Shown piece by piece: positions 42,238-51,413 of a DNA stretch of 64,000 nt. The notes under the pieces are model-generated. The model made no database searches. It saw only the letters and a program-made list of their open reading frames with translations, and was not told the DNA's origin. This DNA comes from [Clostridium] aerotolerans DSM 5434 (GTDB taxonomy: Bacteria; Bacillota; Clostridia; Lachnospirales; Lachnospiraceae). Both the position numbers and the translations under genes were made by a program. The stretch is taken from contig NZ_JHWJ01000011.1 of the NCBI RefSeq assembly GCF_000687555.1, forward strand, positions 62,001 to 126,000, written 5' to 3'. The number at the start of each line of letters is the position of its first letter. Position 1 is the first letter of the stretch.

Positions 42238-42807
42238 TTACCAATCTCCCGGAATATCCGAATTATTATAATCATAGCCTCCGCCCTCCCGGCTGGTATA
42301 AGAGCCGTTATAGAGAAAAACTGGAGACGAAGGGTGCCATATCACATCGGAAATTCCCTCACCATAGGTTTCCCCACCATCATAATAGGCGGTAATCGTC
42401 GTGGTCGAAATACCAAAAATCCTTAAAAAAGTATAGGAATATTCCTCGCTGAGCTGGGTCCGTATCCGATAATACCGATAACTGGATTCCGGCATCCGTT
42501 CATAAAAATACACCTTGACTGTCCCTTTAAAATTGTTGTTTCTCATAACGTCTTCTATCATTTGATAGCTGTCAAGCCCCGGATTTTCGGAATAACGGAT
42601 GGTATCCTGAAACGCAAACCGCTCCTCCTTGGCAAGCTGGCATAAATTCATCAATGCACTCCTCTTGATGCAGATTAATCCAAAATCCATGGATATGCCT
42701 ACAAAAAAGATAATGACAGTCAAGGCTCCGGCAAAAAGCAGGAGGATATTTCCGTCTTCCCTGCAAAGACCCTTGAACGCTTTCTTCCGCCTGATTCTCA
42801 TTTTCAT
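42238..42807 (-). CDS. Tad pilus minor protein, TadG/TadF-like
   Basis: A 189-residue protein with a basic N-terminus (MKMRIRRKKAFKG) and the motif REDGNILLLFAGALTVIIFF, a TadG-like single membrane helix at about residues 16-42. The extracytoplasmic part ends in an unusual Gly/Tyr/Asp/Ser-rich tail (SREGGGYDYNNSD). It is the third of three co-oriented pseudopilin-like genes of the Tad locus. It lacks the Glu-Tyr or Glu-Phe cleavage motif of the two TadE-like neighbours, so it may not be processed by the prepilin peptidase. Confidence 0.7.
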   Translation of the reverse strand: MKMRIRRKKAFKGLCREDGNILLLFAGALTVIIFFVGISMDFGLICIKRSALMNLCQLAKEERFAFQDTIRYSENPGLDSYQMIEDVMRNNNFKGTVKVYFYERMPESSYRYYRIRTQLSEEYSYTFLRIFGISTTTITAYYDGGETYGEGISDVIWHPSSPVFLYNGSYTSREGGGYDYNNSDIPGDW

Positions 42808-42826
42808 GCTCTCCCCTTCCCTTTGC

Positions 42827-43375
42827 TTAACCTGATCTGTGCTGAGTTGCTACAATTCTTAAGCAGTTTATCTTTTTCTCCTTTGTTATCCTGGTTCCAA
42901 ATATACACTTTCCCAAGTAGGTAAGGGGATAGATATCATAGGAAACATCGGCATTGATCTTCATATAGCGGGTTCGGCTGGTCGCTAAAACAGCATCAGA
43001 GGGCTTTCTTCCTGGTACAGAAAAAGTTTCTTCTTCGTTATAAAGCTCCGCCTGGGCATTACTTATTGTTATATTTTTAAGCATAAGCCCCCATAAGCTG
43101 GCTTCCTCTATCCTGGCTAAAAGAGGATCTGATACTGCGCTGCCACTGAAAGATACTTTGGCAGGACATGCTTCCAAGGTATCCACATCTCCAAGATCTG
43201 ATGCCTGAAGCGTCCAACTGGAATACTGGTAGCTTTGATCAAACATAGTCTGCTGGTATGTCAACCAGCCTGCCTCGATAATTAAAAGAAGAATTGTAAA
43301 AAAAACAGGAAAAACCAAGGCGAACTCCACCATTCCCTGTCCATTTTCATCTTTCATGGAAAAAATAAATCTCAT
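42827..43375 (-). CDS. TadE-like pseudopilin
   Basis: A 182-residue protein with the TadE signature DENGQGMVEFALVFPVFFTILLL near residue 8: Glu at +5 of a Gly/Gln-rich cleavage region and a hydrophobic helix. The rest is extracytoplasmic. The start at 43375 has CGGAGG 7 bases upstream. TadE and TadF pseudopilins are matured by the TadV peptidase and are needed for Flp fibre assembly. Gene spacing to its neighbours is 19-21 bases. Confidence 0.82.
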   Translation of the reverse strand: MRFIFSMKDENGQGMVEFALVFPVFFTILLLIIEAGWLTYQQTMFDQSYQYSSWTLQASDLGDVDTLEACPAKVSFSGSAVSDPLLARIEEASLWGLMLKNITISNAQAELYNEEETFSVPGRKPSDAVLATSRTRYMKINADVSYDIYPLTYLGKCIFGTRITKEKKINCLRIVATQHRSG

Positions 43376-43396
43376 TCATCAACCTCCGTAATCCCA

Positions 43397-43942
43397 TCAG
43401 CCCGGCGTATAGCCGTTTACAAATATATTGCGGGTGTAAACCGGGGTCTTTACCTCATAGGTATTTCCAAGGAACATAGCCCCCCAGAAGGTTACTGCCC
43501 TCCGTTCGTAGGATAGCTGAAGGGTCAGGGTGGAAGACTGGTAGCTGGCAGGGCGTGACTCAAACTGGCCTGCGAAATTTTCAGGGTCAGCCAGATCACT
43601 GGAATATACATAATAAGTATAATTATGTTTCCTGCTGCTTTCCGCTTTCAGCTCTTCGACCTTAACCTTTTCCAGTTCCAGGCGTTTTGCAAAATTATCC
43701 TCCAGGACCTCCTTGACCGTGGTCCCCTCGGTTCCTGCCAAAATGTCAGAATACTCCAGCTGGCTGATGCACTCACTGGCAGCACTGCTTAAATTCATCT
43801 GGGTATTCATGTATATAAAAAAATCAAGAGGAACCGTTAAAAGGAGGATTAGAATAGGAAGGACCAGTGCAAACTCCAGGACAGACTGCCCTTCCTCCCC
43901 TCTCCACTTACGAAAGAATCTTCTTCGTTTCCCATCAGCCAA
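43397..43942 (-). CDS. TadE-like pseudopilin
   Basis: A 181-residue protein with a strongly basic start (ADGKRRRFFRKWR) followed by GEEGQSVLEFALVLPILILLLT, a TadE-type processing site and helix. The exported domain is about 140 residues. It overlaps the end of the coiled-coil gene by eight bases, which suggests translational coupling. With the following TadE-like gene it makes a pair of minor pilins, as in other Tad loci. Confidence 0.82.
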   Translation of the reverse strand: MADGKRRRFFRKWRGEEGQSVLEFALVLPILILLLTVPLDFFIYMNTQMNLSSAASECISQLEYSDILAGTEGTTVKEVLEDNFAKRLELEKVKVEELKAESSRKHNYTYYVYSSDLADPENFAGQFESRPASYQSSTLTLQLSYERRAVTFWGAMFLGNTYEVKTPVYTRNIFVNGYTPG

Positions 43943-45338
43943 TATATTTTACCTCATCTGCCTTACCAGCGCGTTCTCCCTCCATGACTGAAAACAGCCC
44001 CCTGGCTTTCTGCATAGCCATATCACAGGTGAGCACATCTGCTTCATCCGGTTCCAAATCCCCGTCTACGACAGGTTGCTTTTCTGGAGTTAATACCCGT
44101 TTTTCCCTTTCCTCTATAAGGGATATCTTTTTTTGCTGATCCAGGCCCTTTTCTAAAAACTGATTCTGTAATTTAAGCCCTTCAATCTGATTCATCAATC
44201 CTCTCTGTATATCAAGAAGTTCCACATTTTGAAGCTTTAAGGAGGCCTGTTCTCCAATTACCTTTTTTAACGTATCCCGTTCCTGGGTCGTCCGTTCTAT
44301 GTAAAGATTCATGCTCTCCGTCTGGCTCTCCATCTGCTCTATGATCTGCCGTACCGTTTCCTTTAGAGAGTCAATCGTATCTTTCAGCGTTTCATTTTCC
44401 TGGCGGGTCAGTATTGCTCCCTGCTCCTGCTCCTGATAATGGTGCAAAAGCAACTCCTTTTCTGCCAGCATCCGTTCCTGACTTTTGATCTTATCAGAGC
44501 TGTCCACGTAATTTTGGTATAGGACATCAAATTTTTCTTCCAGCTCCTTACGGCTTCCTTCCTGCTCCTCCTGCTGTTTTTGCAGGACCTCCATCCGATT
44601 CTCCCAGGCCTTTCGCTCCTCAGCCACCGCCTGTTTTTCCTTTTCCTCCATTTTATCGTATGCTTCCCCTGCTTCTCTCTGGACCGCACACTCTGCCTCC
44701 AGCTCCTTCACCTTTACCAGCAGGTTTTCATATTTTTGCTCTGCCAGTATCTTCTGCTGAATCAATTCCTCTGTCTCTATAGAAGATACTCCCTTGATGG
44801 GCATCTGCACAGTCAGCTCCATATTCCTGATTTTTTTTTGCAGCTCTTCATAGGCCTGCTGATAGCTTAAAAGCTTTTCGTTCAGGCGATTGATGTCCTG
44901 TTCCTTTTGGGATATTTCCTCCTCATACTGCGCTTTCTGCCGTTTCATCTCCTCATAGCCTGAACAGCGGCTTTCCCACTCCTTTATCTTTGCAGCTGAT
45001 ATCCGGGCTTTCTGCTCTGCTGCTTCCTTTTGGGCAAAGGCACTGGAAAGCTTTCCCTCTGCTGTACTTAGCTGCTCCCGGAGCACCTGACATTCCTGAG
45101 CCACACTGACCTTTTCCGCCGTCAGCTCACGGATCTGCTGCTCCAGCTGGTTCTTGATCACCACTAAGTTTTTTCTCATATCCACTGCGTATTCTTCCAC
45201 ACTTTTTTTTGAGTAACCGCCTACGACAGTGCTCTGAAGCTTGGCTGTCAGCTCGGTCTGAATGTTAGGAAGCATTCCTCCCATCTGCTCACCGCCGCCA
45301 GACTCCTGTCCATATCCATTCATTTGATCGTAATTCAT
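43935..45338 (-). CDS. DivIVA-like coiled-coil protein of the Tad operon
   Basis: A 467-residue soluble protein. Residues 1-25 are Gly/Met-rich. Near residue 38 VVGGYSKKSVEEYAVDMRKN resembles the DivIVA/GpsB N-terminal motif, which binds curved membrane. From about residue 50 to 420 it is nearly continuous heptad coiled coil (Gln/Glu/Lys/Leu-rich). No signal peptide or membrane segment is present. It lies between DUF192 and TadE-like genes, coupled to the latter. A pole- or septum-localising scaffold for the Tad machine is my inference; an ordinary structural coiled coil cannot be excluded. Confidence 0.68.
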   Translation of the reverse strand: MNYDQMNGYGQESGGGEQMGGMLPNIQTELTAKLQSTVVGGYSKKSVEEYAVDMRKNLVVIKNQLEQQIRELTAEKVSVAQECQVLREQLSTAEGKLSSAFAQKEAAEQKARISAAKIKEWESRCSGYEEMKRQKAQYEEEISQKEQDINRLNEKLLSYQQAYEELQKKIRNMELTVQMPIKGVSSIETEELIQQKILAEQKYENLLVKVKELEAECAVQREAGEAYDKMEEKEKQAVAEERKAWENRMEVLQKQQEEQEGSRKELEEKFDVLYQNYVDSSDKIKSQERMLAEKELLLHHYQEQEQGAILTRQENETLKDTIDSLKETVRQIIEQMESQTESMNLYIERTTQERDTLKKVIGEQASLKLQNVELLDIQRGLMNQIEGLKLQNQFLEKGLDQQKKISLIEEREKRVLTPEKQPVVDGDLEPDEADVLTCDMAMQKARGLFSVMEGERAGKADEVKYIG

Positions 45339-45378
45339 ACAATACCTCCTCTCATCTTCCGTAAAATAAATCCTATTG

Positions 45379-45717
45379 TCACACTGTTTTCACTATATAT
45401 AACCGTTCTCCTACCTTAAGCTGGCCGGATTCATTTTCACCCATTTCCATAACGCTTTTGGCTCCTTTTACAAAACCGCCGAGCCGCCAGGGGCGCATGG
45501 TCTCTTTTTTCAATACAGTTCCATTCCCATCTAAGTACACCACATCAATGGCAAAGCGCATAAAGCAGGTGTGGACGCTGGCGCACGGACTGATTAGTAT
45601 TACACTTCCCTCAGGCAATCCTGGGGTGAACATCAGGCCCTTTAAGCGCTTAAAAAAACTGGCGGCTATTTTTCCACGGGCCTTAAAGCCGGATACACTT
45701 CTGATCATTACTTCCAA
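45379..45717 (-). CDS. DUF192 family protein
   Basis: A 112-residue protein of the DUF192 family: GKIAASFFKRLKGLMFTPGL, then CASVHTCFMRFAIDVVYLD and KSVMEMGENESGQ. The Cys-X-His-Thr-X-Phe-Met block is the family's conserved centre. Family function is not established; members are often secreted or near envelope genes. Here it lies 3 bases after tadC and 40 before the coiled-coil gene, inside the Tad operon. It has no signal peptide. Confidence 0.85.
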   Translation of the reverse strand: MEVMIRSVSGFKARGKIAASFFKRLKGLMFTPGLPEGSVILISPCASVHTCFMRFAIDVVYLDGNGTVLKKETMRPWRLGGFVKGAKSVMEMGENESGQLKVGERLYIVKTV

Positions 45718-45720
45718 TGG

Positions 45721-46638
45721 TCACTCACCTCCAAACATTTGAAGGACAGACATCATTGCCGGTCCCATGAGCACAATAAATATGACTGGGAAAATAAACA
45801 GCACCATAGGAACCAGGATCTTGACAGACAGCTTCTGGGCCTTTTCCTCCACGTTCTGCTTATGGCTCTGGCGGATGGAAGAAGCCTGTACCGATAAAAT
45901 ATTCTGCATAGAAGCGCCCATTTCCTCGGCCTGGATGACGGCGGTGACAAAGGTTCGTATTTCCATGTTCTCACAACGGTCTGCAAATTCGTTTAATGCT
46001 TCCTTACGCCTGCGCCCCAGAGAAATTTCTCTCTGGGTGATGTCAAGCTCATCAAACAAGGCTCCTTTGAATTTATCCACCACATAGCTTAAGGCCTGGT
46101 CAAAACCAAGTCCAGCCGAGACGCTGACACTTAAAAGGTCCATCATTTCCGGAAGCTGATGGTATATTTCATCATTCCTCTTTTTGATTCTGCTCTTTAA
46201 GTAAAACCGGTTTATGATGACACCGGCATAGAGACCCACTAGGCCGCCAAGAACTGCCTTTCCACTCCCTTCGGTTCTGCCCCACAGGATTCCCGTTCCC
46301 ACACATACGGCAGTAAAAAAGGCTGCGCCCGCACTATAGTTTTGAGGGTTCATAGAAATTCCTGCCTGCCGCAGCTGCCGCTCCAGTTTCACTAAGGCCA
46401 CCGGATTTCTGGGGGCGAATACAGAAAAGACATCCAGGATACGGTTGATTACAGGCTTTAGAATCCGATCTCTTAGTGGAAGATCAATTCCTCCATTTCC
46501 ATTCCGCCGCCGGTCCCTTTCTTCCACTGCCTTTAATCGTTCCTTTAGAGAAAGGCTTCTGGAACAAACTATAAAAAGGCACGTTTCCAATAGAAAATAG
46601 GAAAAGACTGCACCTGATAAGGCTGTCAGAAATATCAT
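45721..46638 (-). CDS. tadC: Tad secretion system inner-membrane protein TadC
   Basis: A 305-residue membrane protein of the type II secretion F (GspF-like) family. It has an N-terminal helix, a pair of helices in the middle (SAGAAFFTAVCVGTGIL; VLGGLVGLYAGVIINRFYL), the cytoplasmic GspF domain ELPEMMDLLSVSVSAGLGFDQALS-like near residue 165, and a C-terminal helix. With TadB it forms the membrane platform that the TadA ATPase drives. It lies 27 bases after tadB. Confidence 0.9.
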   Translation of the reverse strand: MIFLTALSGAVFSYFLLETCLFIVCSRSLSLKERLKAVEERDRRRNGNGGIDLPLRDRILKPVINRILDVFSVFAPRNPVALVKLERQLRQAGISMNPQNYSAGAAFFTAVCVGTGILWGRTEGSGKAVLGGLVGLYAGVIINRFYLKSRIKKRNDEIYHQLPEMMDLLSVSVSAGLGFDQALSYVVDKFKGALFDELDITQREISLGRRRKEALNEFADRCENMEIRTFVTAVIQAEEMGASMQNILSVQASSIRQSHKQNVEEKAQKLSVKILVPMVLFIFPVIFIVLMGPAMMSVLQMFGGE

Positions 46639-46665
46639 TCTCCTTCCTCCTTTCTTCTCTATTAA

Positions 46666-47598
46666 TCAGAACTTTATCTTTACGATCCGGTTGATTACAA
46701 GAAATCCCATGACCTCCATCACTCCACCAAGACACAGCATAAGGCGTCCAGGAGTCGAAACAAACAGCGGAGAAATATATCCTGGATTCATGACGGAAAG
46801 TGCCAGCAAAAGCAGAATTGGAAGTGCACCTATGATCTGGCCGGATATTCTTCCCTGTGCGGTCAACGTCTTTATGGAACGCTTGATCGCCAGCCTGTCC
46901 CTGATGGTCTTTGAGATGGTATCCAGAACATCTGCCAGATTTCCTCCTACCCTCTGCTGTATGACCACTGCAATGGTCATAAGCCTTAAATCATCGCTTC
47001 TCATCCGATCCGCCACAGTGTGAAATGCCTTTTCCATATCCGCCCCCAGCTTCAGTTCTCTGACAATCAGGTTCAACTCTCCACCAATGGGATCTGATAA
47101 GTCCTCCGCAACATTTTCCAGAGCCTGTTCAAAGGAAAAACCGGCTCTTAAGCCATTGGAAAGTACCATCAGGGCATCTCCAAGCTGTGCCTCAAACAGA
47201 GTCCGCTGCTTGGAGGAAGCTATCTTTAAATAAATGGGAGGAACCATGAGCCCGGCAATAAAAAGAGCCACACATAAAATGAGATCCGGCGAAAAAGCAA
47301 ATAAAAGCAGGGGAGGCGCAAAAATAAGCAGGAACCAAAGGGTGACAAATTCTTCCGGCTTAAGCTTGATTCCTGATAAGCCCACTTCCTCCTTCATCCG
47401 TTTTGAAATATGGATGAACTGAAGAAACTTTTTATCCCTTTCTCCTCTTAAAGCCAGAACCGTTGTCTCTTTTTTATCCCGGCTCAGCTCCCCTAGCCGG
47501 CTTTCAAGCTGCAGCTGTCTTTTCATCAAAAAGGAGAGGAGAATCTCCGCTGCGAGAAAAACAAAAACTGCCCCAGAAACCAGAACCACCCATCTCAT
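46666..47598 (-). CDS. tadB: Tad secretion system inner-membrane protein TadB
   Basis: A 310-residue GspF-family membrane protein. The cytoplasmic domain carries GDALMVLSNGLRAGFSFEQA and DLRLMTIAVVIQQRVGGNLA, the typical TadB blocks. Helices lie near the N-terminus, at 95-135 and at the C-terminus. Its start overlaps the end of tadA by four bases. It is the partner of TadC in the pilus platform. Confidence 0.9.
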   Translation of the reverse strand: MRWVVLVSGAVFVFLAAEILLSFLMKRQLQLESRLGELSRDKKETTVLALRGERDKKFLQFIHISKRMKEEVGLSGIKLKPEEFVTLWFLLIFAPPLLLFAFSPDLILCVALFIAGLMVPPIYLKIASSKQRTLFEAQLGDALMVLSNGLRAGFSFEQALENVAEDLSDPIGGELNLIVRELKLGADMEKAFHTVADRMRSDDLRLMTIAVVIQQRVGGNLADVLDTISKTIRDRLAIKRSIKTLTAQGRISGQIIGALPILLLLALSVMNPGYISPLFVSTPGRLMLCLGGVMEVMGFLVINRIVKIKF

Positions 47599-48959
47599 TC
47601 CTGCCTCCCTTCCGGGAGAAACCAGTCATCCCTGCAATACCCGCCGTTGTCCCTTATCTTATCAATCACCTTGGGATGGATTCCTGTAGGTTCAAATTTC
47701 CCTGCCACTCTTCCATTCCCATCCGTACCTGCCTGACGGTAAGTAAAAATATCCTGCATTGTCACCGTATCTCCTTCCATCCCCACAAGCTCAGAGATGT
47801 TTATAATCTTTCTGCTTCCATCACGGAATCTGGTCTGATGAACAATTAGATCAATGGCGGATGTGATCTGCTCTCTTATTGCCTTGGCAGGCAGTTCCAT
47901 TCCTGACATCAGAACCATTGTCTCCAGACGGGAGATGACATCTCTGGCTGAATTGGCGTGTACCGTAGTCAGAGAGCCGTCATGCCCCGTATTCATGGCC
48001 TGGAGCATGTCCAGAGTCTCACCGGAACGAACCTCTCCTACAATGACCCGGTCGGGACGCATTCTTAAGGAGTTTTTTACCAGATCTCTAATTGACACAA
48101 TTCCCTTTCCCTCGATATTGCTTGGACGTCCTTCCAGGGTTACCACATGATCCTGTTTGAGCTGAAGCTCTGCCGCATCCTCTATGGTGACGATCCGTTC
48201 GCTGTCAGGAATATAGCCAGACAGGACATTGAGAAGGGTCGTCTTACCAGAACCTGTTCCCCCGGAAACGATGATATTGCACCTCCCCCGTACGGCGGCT
48301 TCTAAAAAACTGGCCATTTTGGAAGACAAGGATCCGTATCCGATTAAATCCCCCATTAAAAGAGGCGTGGAAGAGAACTTTCGGATGGTAATAGACGGTC
48401 CTTTTAAGGCAATGGGAGGAATTACCGCATTGACACGGGAACCATCAGAAAGTCTGGCATCCACCATGGGGGTGGCCTCGTCACAGCGTCTTCCCACAGA
48501 TGAAACGATCCGGTTGATCACCTTCATCACATGAACATCGTCCCGAAAAACGGCTTCGGCCTGTAAAAGCTTTCCTCCCCGTTCTATGTAGATCTGCTTC
48601 GCACTGTTTACCATAATCTCGGATACGGTATCATCCCGCAAAAGCGGCTCCAGAGGGCCAAGCCCCATGACATCGTCATAGACTTCCTGTGCAAGCTTTG
48701 ATTCCTCCAGACGGGTCAGACTTTCTTCCTGCCGCTCTATGGCCTGGTGTATGATATCCATGACGTCGATGTATTTTCCTTCGGAGCCATCTGCAAATCG
48801 GTCATTATATTCCCGGATCACCTCTTCATGGATTTCCTGCTTTAAATGATCATAGTTTTTATCCGTTCTGGCTGCTGCCTCCTGATATGGAACATAGGCC
48901 GCCTTTGGGATGCTGCTTTCTGCCTCCCTTGGCTGCCCTAAACGAGATACCCAGCTCAT
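47595..48959 (-). CDS. tadA: Tad secretion ATPase TadA/CpaF
   Basis: A 454-residue hexameric secretion ATPase. The N-terminal helical domain runs to about residue 190. Walker A is VSGGTGSGKTTLLNVL, the Asp box is IVTIEDAAELQL, Walker B is RVIVGEVRSGETLDML and the His box is GSLTTVHANSARDV. All catalytic parts appear intact. It powers assembly (and possibly retraction) of Flp pili. It follows the tadZ gene by 3 bases and overlaps tadB by four. Confidence 0.94.
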   Translation of the reverse strand: MSWVSRLGQPREAESSIPKAAYVPYQEAAARTDKNYDHLKQEIHEEVIREYNDRFADGSEGKYIDVMDIIHQAIERQEESLTRLEESKLAQEVYDDVMGLGPLEPLLRDDTVSEIMVNSAKQIYIERGGKLLQAEAVFRDDVHVMKVINRIVSSVGRRCDEATPMVDARLSDGSRVNAVIPPIALKGPSITIRKFSSTPLLMGDLIGYGSLSSKMASFLEAAVRGRCNIIVSGGTGSGKTTLLNVLSGYIPDSERIVTIEDAAELQLKQDHVVTLEGRPSNIEGKGIVSIRDLVKNSLRMRPDRVIVGEVRSGETLDMLQAMNTGHDGSLTTVHANSARDVISRLETMVLMSGMELPAKAIREQITSAIDLIVHQTRFRDGSRKIINISELVGMEGDTVTMQDIFTYRQAGTDGNGRVAGKFEPTGIHPKVIDKIRDNGGYCRDDWFLPEGRQE

Positions 48960-48962
48960 TAA

Positions 48963-50156
48963 TTATCGTTTCCTCCTTCCTCTTCCCAAAATCATACCTC
49001 TCTTTTTCCTGCTCTTTCCAATCTGTACGCCCGTTGTCATCTCCTCAAGGCGGTCTGCCATGCTGGATATCTCCCTGCTGATCCTGCTCTTGGGGTGTCC
49101 CAGCACAACCGGCTGCCCCTGATTGGCCGCAGTAACCGCAGACTTTTCATCGTAGGGGAGAACGCCCCATACCGGAATTCCAAGAACCCGGGAAACATCC
49201 CCCTGAGTAATTCTATTTCCTTCACTCTTTCCCATGATCAGTCTGATCTTTTCCTTATCCGACAGCTCTCCCAGCACCGCAAGGCTTTTTTTTGCATTGT
49301 GCAGAGCCGGTACATCCTTTCCAGTTACAAATAAGATAGAGGATGCGCATTCGATGCAGGAGGCAGATATATCATCAAACCCGGATACGGTATCAACAAT
49401 CACATAATCGTAATAAACTCTAAGTGCAGCTATGATGCTCTCTACCTGTCTTGCCGTTATGGAAGAGGCATATTCCGGGCTGTGGGGATTGGGAAGAAAA
49501 TTTACGCCTGAAAGATGAAGAGATAAAAATTGTCTGATCGTATCCACATTGGGATTGCTTTGTTCCTGGATCAGCTCCAGAACTGTACTTTTAGGATTCA
49601 TGCCCAAAAAAGCATTTACATCACCTGACTGGAAATCACAGTCTAAAACAACCACCTTGTTGTTTTTCTGCGCCAGCTTAACTGCCAGGTTTACGGCAAG
49701 GGTTGTTTTCCCTACCCCATCCTTGGGACCAAAAAGCAGTATGACCTTTGATTTTGCGGTTAAGGTCCCTGTGTTCTCCAACGCAAGAATGCGGTTTGAT
49801 TCATTGCTGTAGATTCCCTTTAATTCTGCAATCAGGCTTAGGGGTTCTATTTCCTGAGAAAGGATGTTATGAACTCCTGATTGAAGGATTTTATACGTCT
49901 TTTTGCTGTCTTCCAAATCGGACAAAACAACAGGGACCGAACGGGGGCGCAGCAGATAGATCTGCTGACACGACCTTAAGGCCATAGAAGAGGTATCTGT
50001 AATAAGAATCAAATCAGGCTGTGTCCGGTTGATCTCATTCAATACCTGATTTTCATCCACTACAATTCCCATTATGGTTATCTCTTCATCTCTGAGCTGC
50101 ATTTTTATCTGGGCACATCTTTCTGGTTCTCCCAGAAGAAGAACTTTAACTTTCAT
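48963..50156 (-). CDS. tadZ: Tad localisation ATPase TadZ/CpaE
   Basis: A 397-residue protein with a receiver-like N-terminal domain (about 1-130; VKVLLLGEPERCAQIKMQL, ILITDTSSMALRSC) and a MinD/ParA ATPase domain. The deviant Walker A reads LFGPKDGVGKTTLAVNLA, then VVVLDCDFQSGDVNAFLG and the Walker B-like DYVIVDTVSGFDD. TadZ marks where Tad pili are built, usually a cell pole. The basic C-terminus (RKKRGMILGRGRRKR) is notable. It lies between cpaB and tadA. Confidence 0.9.
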   Translation of the reverse strand: MKVKVLLLGEPERCAQIKMQLRDEEITIMGIVVDENQVLNEINRTQPDLILITDTSSMALRSCQQIYLLRPRSVPVVLSDLEDSKKTYKILQSGVHNILSQEIEPLSLIAELKGIYSNESNRILALENTGTLTAKSKVILLFGPKDGVGKTTLAVNLAVKLAQKNNKVVVLDCDFQSGDVNAFLGMNPKSTVLELIQEQSNPNVDTIRQFLSLHLSGVNFLPNPHSPEYASSITARQVESIIAALRVYYDYVIVDTVSGFDDISASCIECASSILFVTGKDVPALHNAKKSLAVLGELSDKEKIRLIMGKSEGNRITQGDVSRVLGIPVWGVLPYDEKSAVTAANQGQPVVLGHPKSRISREISSMADRLEEMTTGVQIGKSRKKRGMILGRGRRKR

Positions 50157-50185
50157 AACCCCATCCCCTTTCCCGAGTCAAACTA

Positions 50186-50998
50186 TTACTGTTCGTAATT
50201 TTGAAGCACAGAACCTCTCGGTTCCTTTGTTCTGCTGTTATCATCCTGCGGCCGGAGTACAAGCTGTATTTTCCCTGTCCCACTTTTCATGAGAGCGATC
50301 TGCGCCGCCTGAACTGGTGTGACCTCCAGTGTGACACTGACATATTCCTGATTGCTTTGCTGCTCCCCGCTGTCAAAGAAAAAAGAGCTTCCAAGAGCCG
50401 CAACCTTTACGTCCTGCATAGCTAAAACGGAAAATTCCTTTCCTATGTATTCATTTAATACCTGCGTATTTTCAGGGCTTTGAGGCCCTAAGACCCGTTC
50501 CATAGCAAGCCCTGCACTAAGCTCTTCCTCGCTTCCGGCCACCTTTTCCATCGTGCCGGTAAAAATAATATCCACACGGTTTCCTACCCTCAGGTTATTG
50601 GAAACCCCTTGTTCTGCATCAACCGTAACAGAAACAGCCCGTTTTCCTTCTTCAAGCCTTTCTGCAAGTCCTAAGCTGGCCGACTCTTTACTAACAAGCC
50701 TTCGGTCTGTCAGCACTTCGTCCTGAAAGATATTTGATACACATACCATGCCGATTACCTCTTCCGGCTTTTTATAATATCCCTGGGAATACTGTCCGAC
50801 AGGTATCTGTTTCACCTTTACCATATCCTGTGTCAAAGTTGTATAAGGGCCGATATCCTGTGAGGCCACCACGACTTCTATACTCTGACCCCCACCGGAA
50901 TTTTCTGCCTGTCCGATTTCTTTTTGTGCAAGCAAACGGTATCCGATAATGAAAACAATAAATGCGGCTGCCAATGCGGCCAACCGGATTTTCTTCAC
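50186..50998 (-). CDS. cpaB: Tad pilus assembly protein CpaB/RcpC
   Basis: A 270-residue exported protein with an N-terminal membrane helix (LAALAAAFIVFIIGYRLLA), a SAF domain (VEVVVASQDIGPYTTLTQDM, EVIGMVCVSNIFQDEVLTDR) and the RcpC/CpaB domain with ISVTVDAEQGVSNNL-like sequence near residue 117. In diderm Tad systems CpaB works with the secretin; in monoderms it probably interacts with the wall or the fibre. It is separated from the pilin by 151 bases holding a hairpin, so pilin mRNA may be more abundant. Confidence 0.9.
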   Translation of the reverse strand: MKKIRLAALAAAFIVFIIGYRLLAQKEIGQAENSGGGQSIEVVVASQDIGPYTTLTQDMVKVKQIPVGQYSQGYYKKPEEVIGMVCVSNIFQDEVLTDRRLVSKESASLGLAERLEEGKRAVSVTVDAEQGVSNNLRVGNRVDIIFTGTMEKVAGSEEELSAGLAMERVLGPQSPENTQVLNEYIGKEFSVLAMQDVKVAALGSSFFFDSGEQQSNQEYVSVTLEVTPVQAAQIALMKSGTGKIQLVLRPQDDNSRTKEPRGSVLQNYEQ

Positions 50999-51076
50999 GT
51001 TTATTCCTCCCTGGCCATAGGGCCCCTGTCTGTTATTTATGTAAAAATCACATTATTTTCTCTCATTCATCAAGTT

Positions 51077-51117
51077 AAGACGAGGCCTGTAACAATGAAG
51101 CACCACAGCCCCGTCTT
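51077..51117. promoter_or_regulatory. Hairpin between the Flp pilin and cpaB genes
   Basis: AAGACGAGGCCTGT at 51077-51090 pairs with ACAGCCCCGTCTT at 51105-51117 with one bulge and one G-T pair. No T-tract follows on the minus strand. It likely stabilises the pilin end of the transcript or reduces read-through into the machinery genes. Confidence 0.55.
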
Positions 51118-51149
51118 TATAAGCAACAGCCGGTTTTATTCTTATTTTT

Positions 51150-51320
51150 TTACTTTGAAGGCATTGCCTCATCTACACTCTGAAACGTTGACTGGACTTT
51201 CTTTCCTAGTCCGCCTAATACAGCGATTACCACAACAGCGATAAGCGCAAGAATCAATCCATACTCGACCATACCCTGGCCGCTTTCCTCAGATACAAAC
51301 TTTTCCCAAACTTTATTCAT
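51150..51320 (-). CDS. flp: Flp pilin, major subunit candidate
   Basis: A 56-residue prepilin from the ATG at 51320, which follows GGGGGTG. The leader MNKVWEKFVSEESGQ precedes the processing region GMVEYGLILALIAVVVIAVLG, with the conserved Glu-Tyr after the cleavage site and a single hydrophobic helix. The mature tail is short (GKKVQSTFQSVDEAMPSK). It fits Flp pilins well and is likely the major fibre subunit because it is followed by a stabilising hairpin. Confidence 0.88.
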   Translation of the reverse strand: MNKVWEKFVSEESGQGMVEYGLILALIAVVVIAVLGGLGKKVQSTFQSVDEAMPSK

Positions 51321-51413
51321 CTCTTTCACCCCCTTATCTTTTGTACTCAGTAGACTGCTTTTCATCATTTGTATTGCATTTATGTAATCAAACCGGCCGA
51401 TTACTCCAAATAA

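Noticed and set aside
43713-43991. Plus-strand open frames within the Tad genes
   Set aside because: They overlap well-supported genes on the other strand, lack ribosome sites and have no recognisable protein features.
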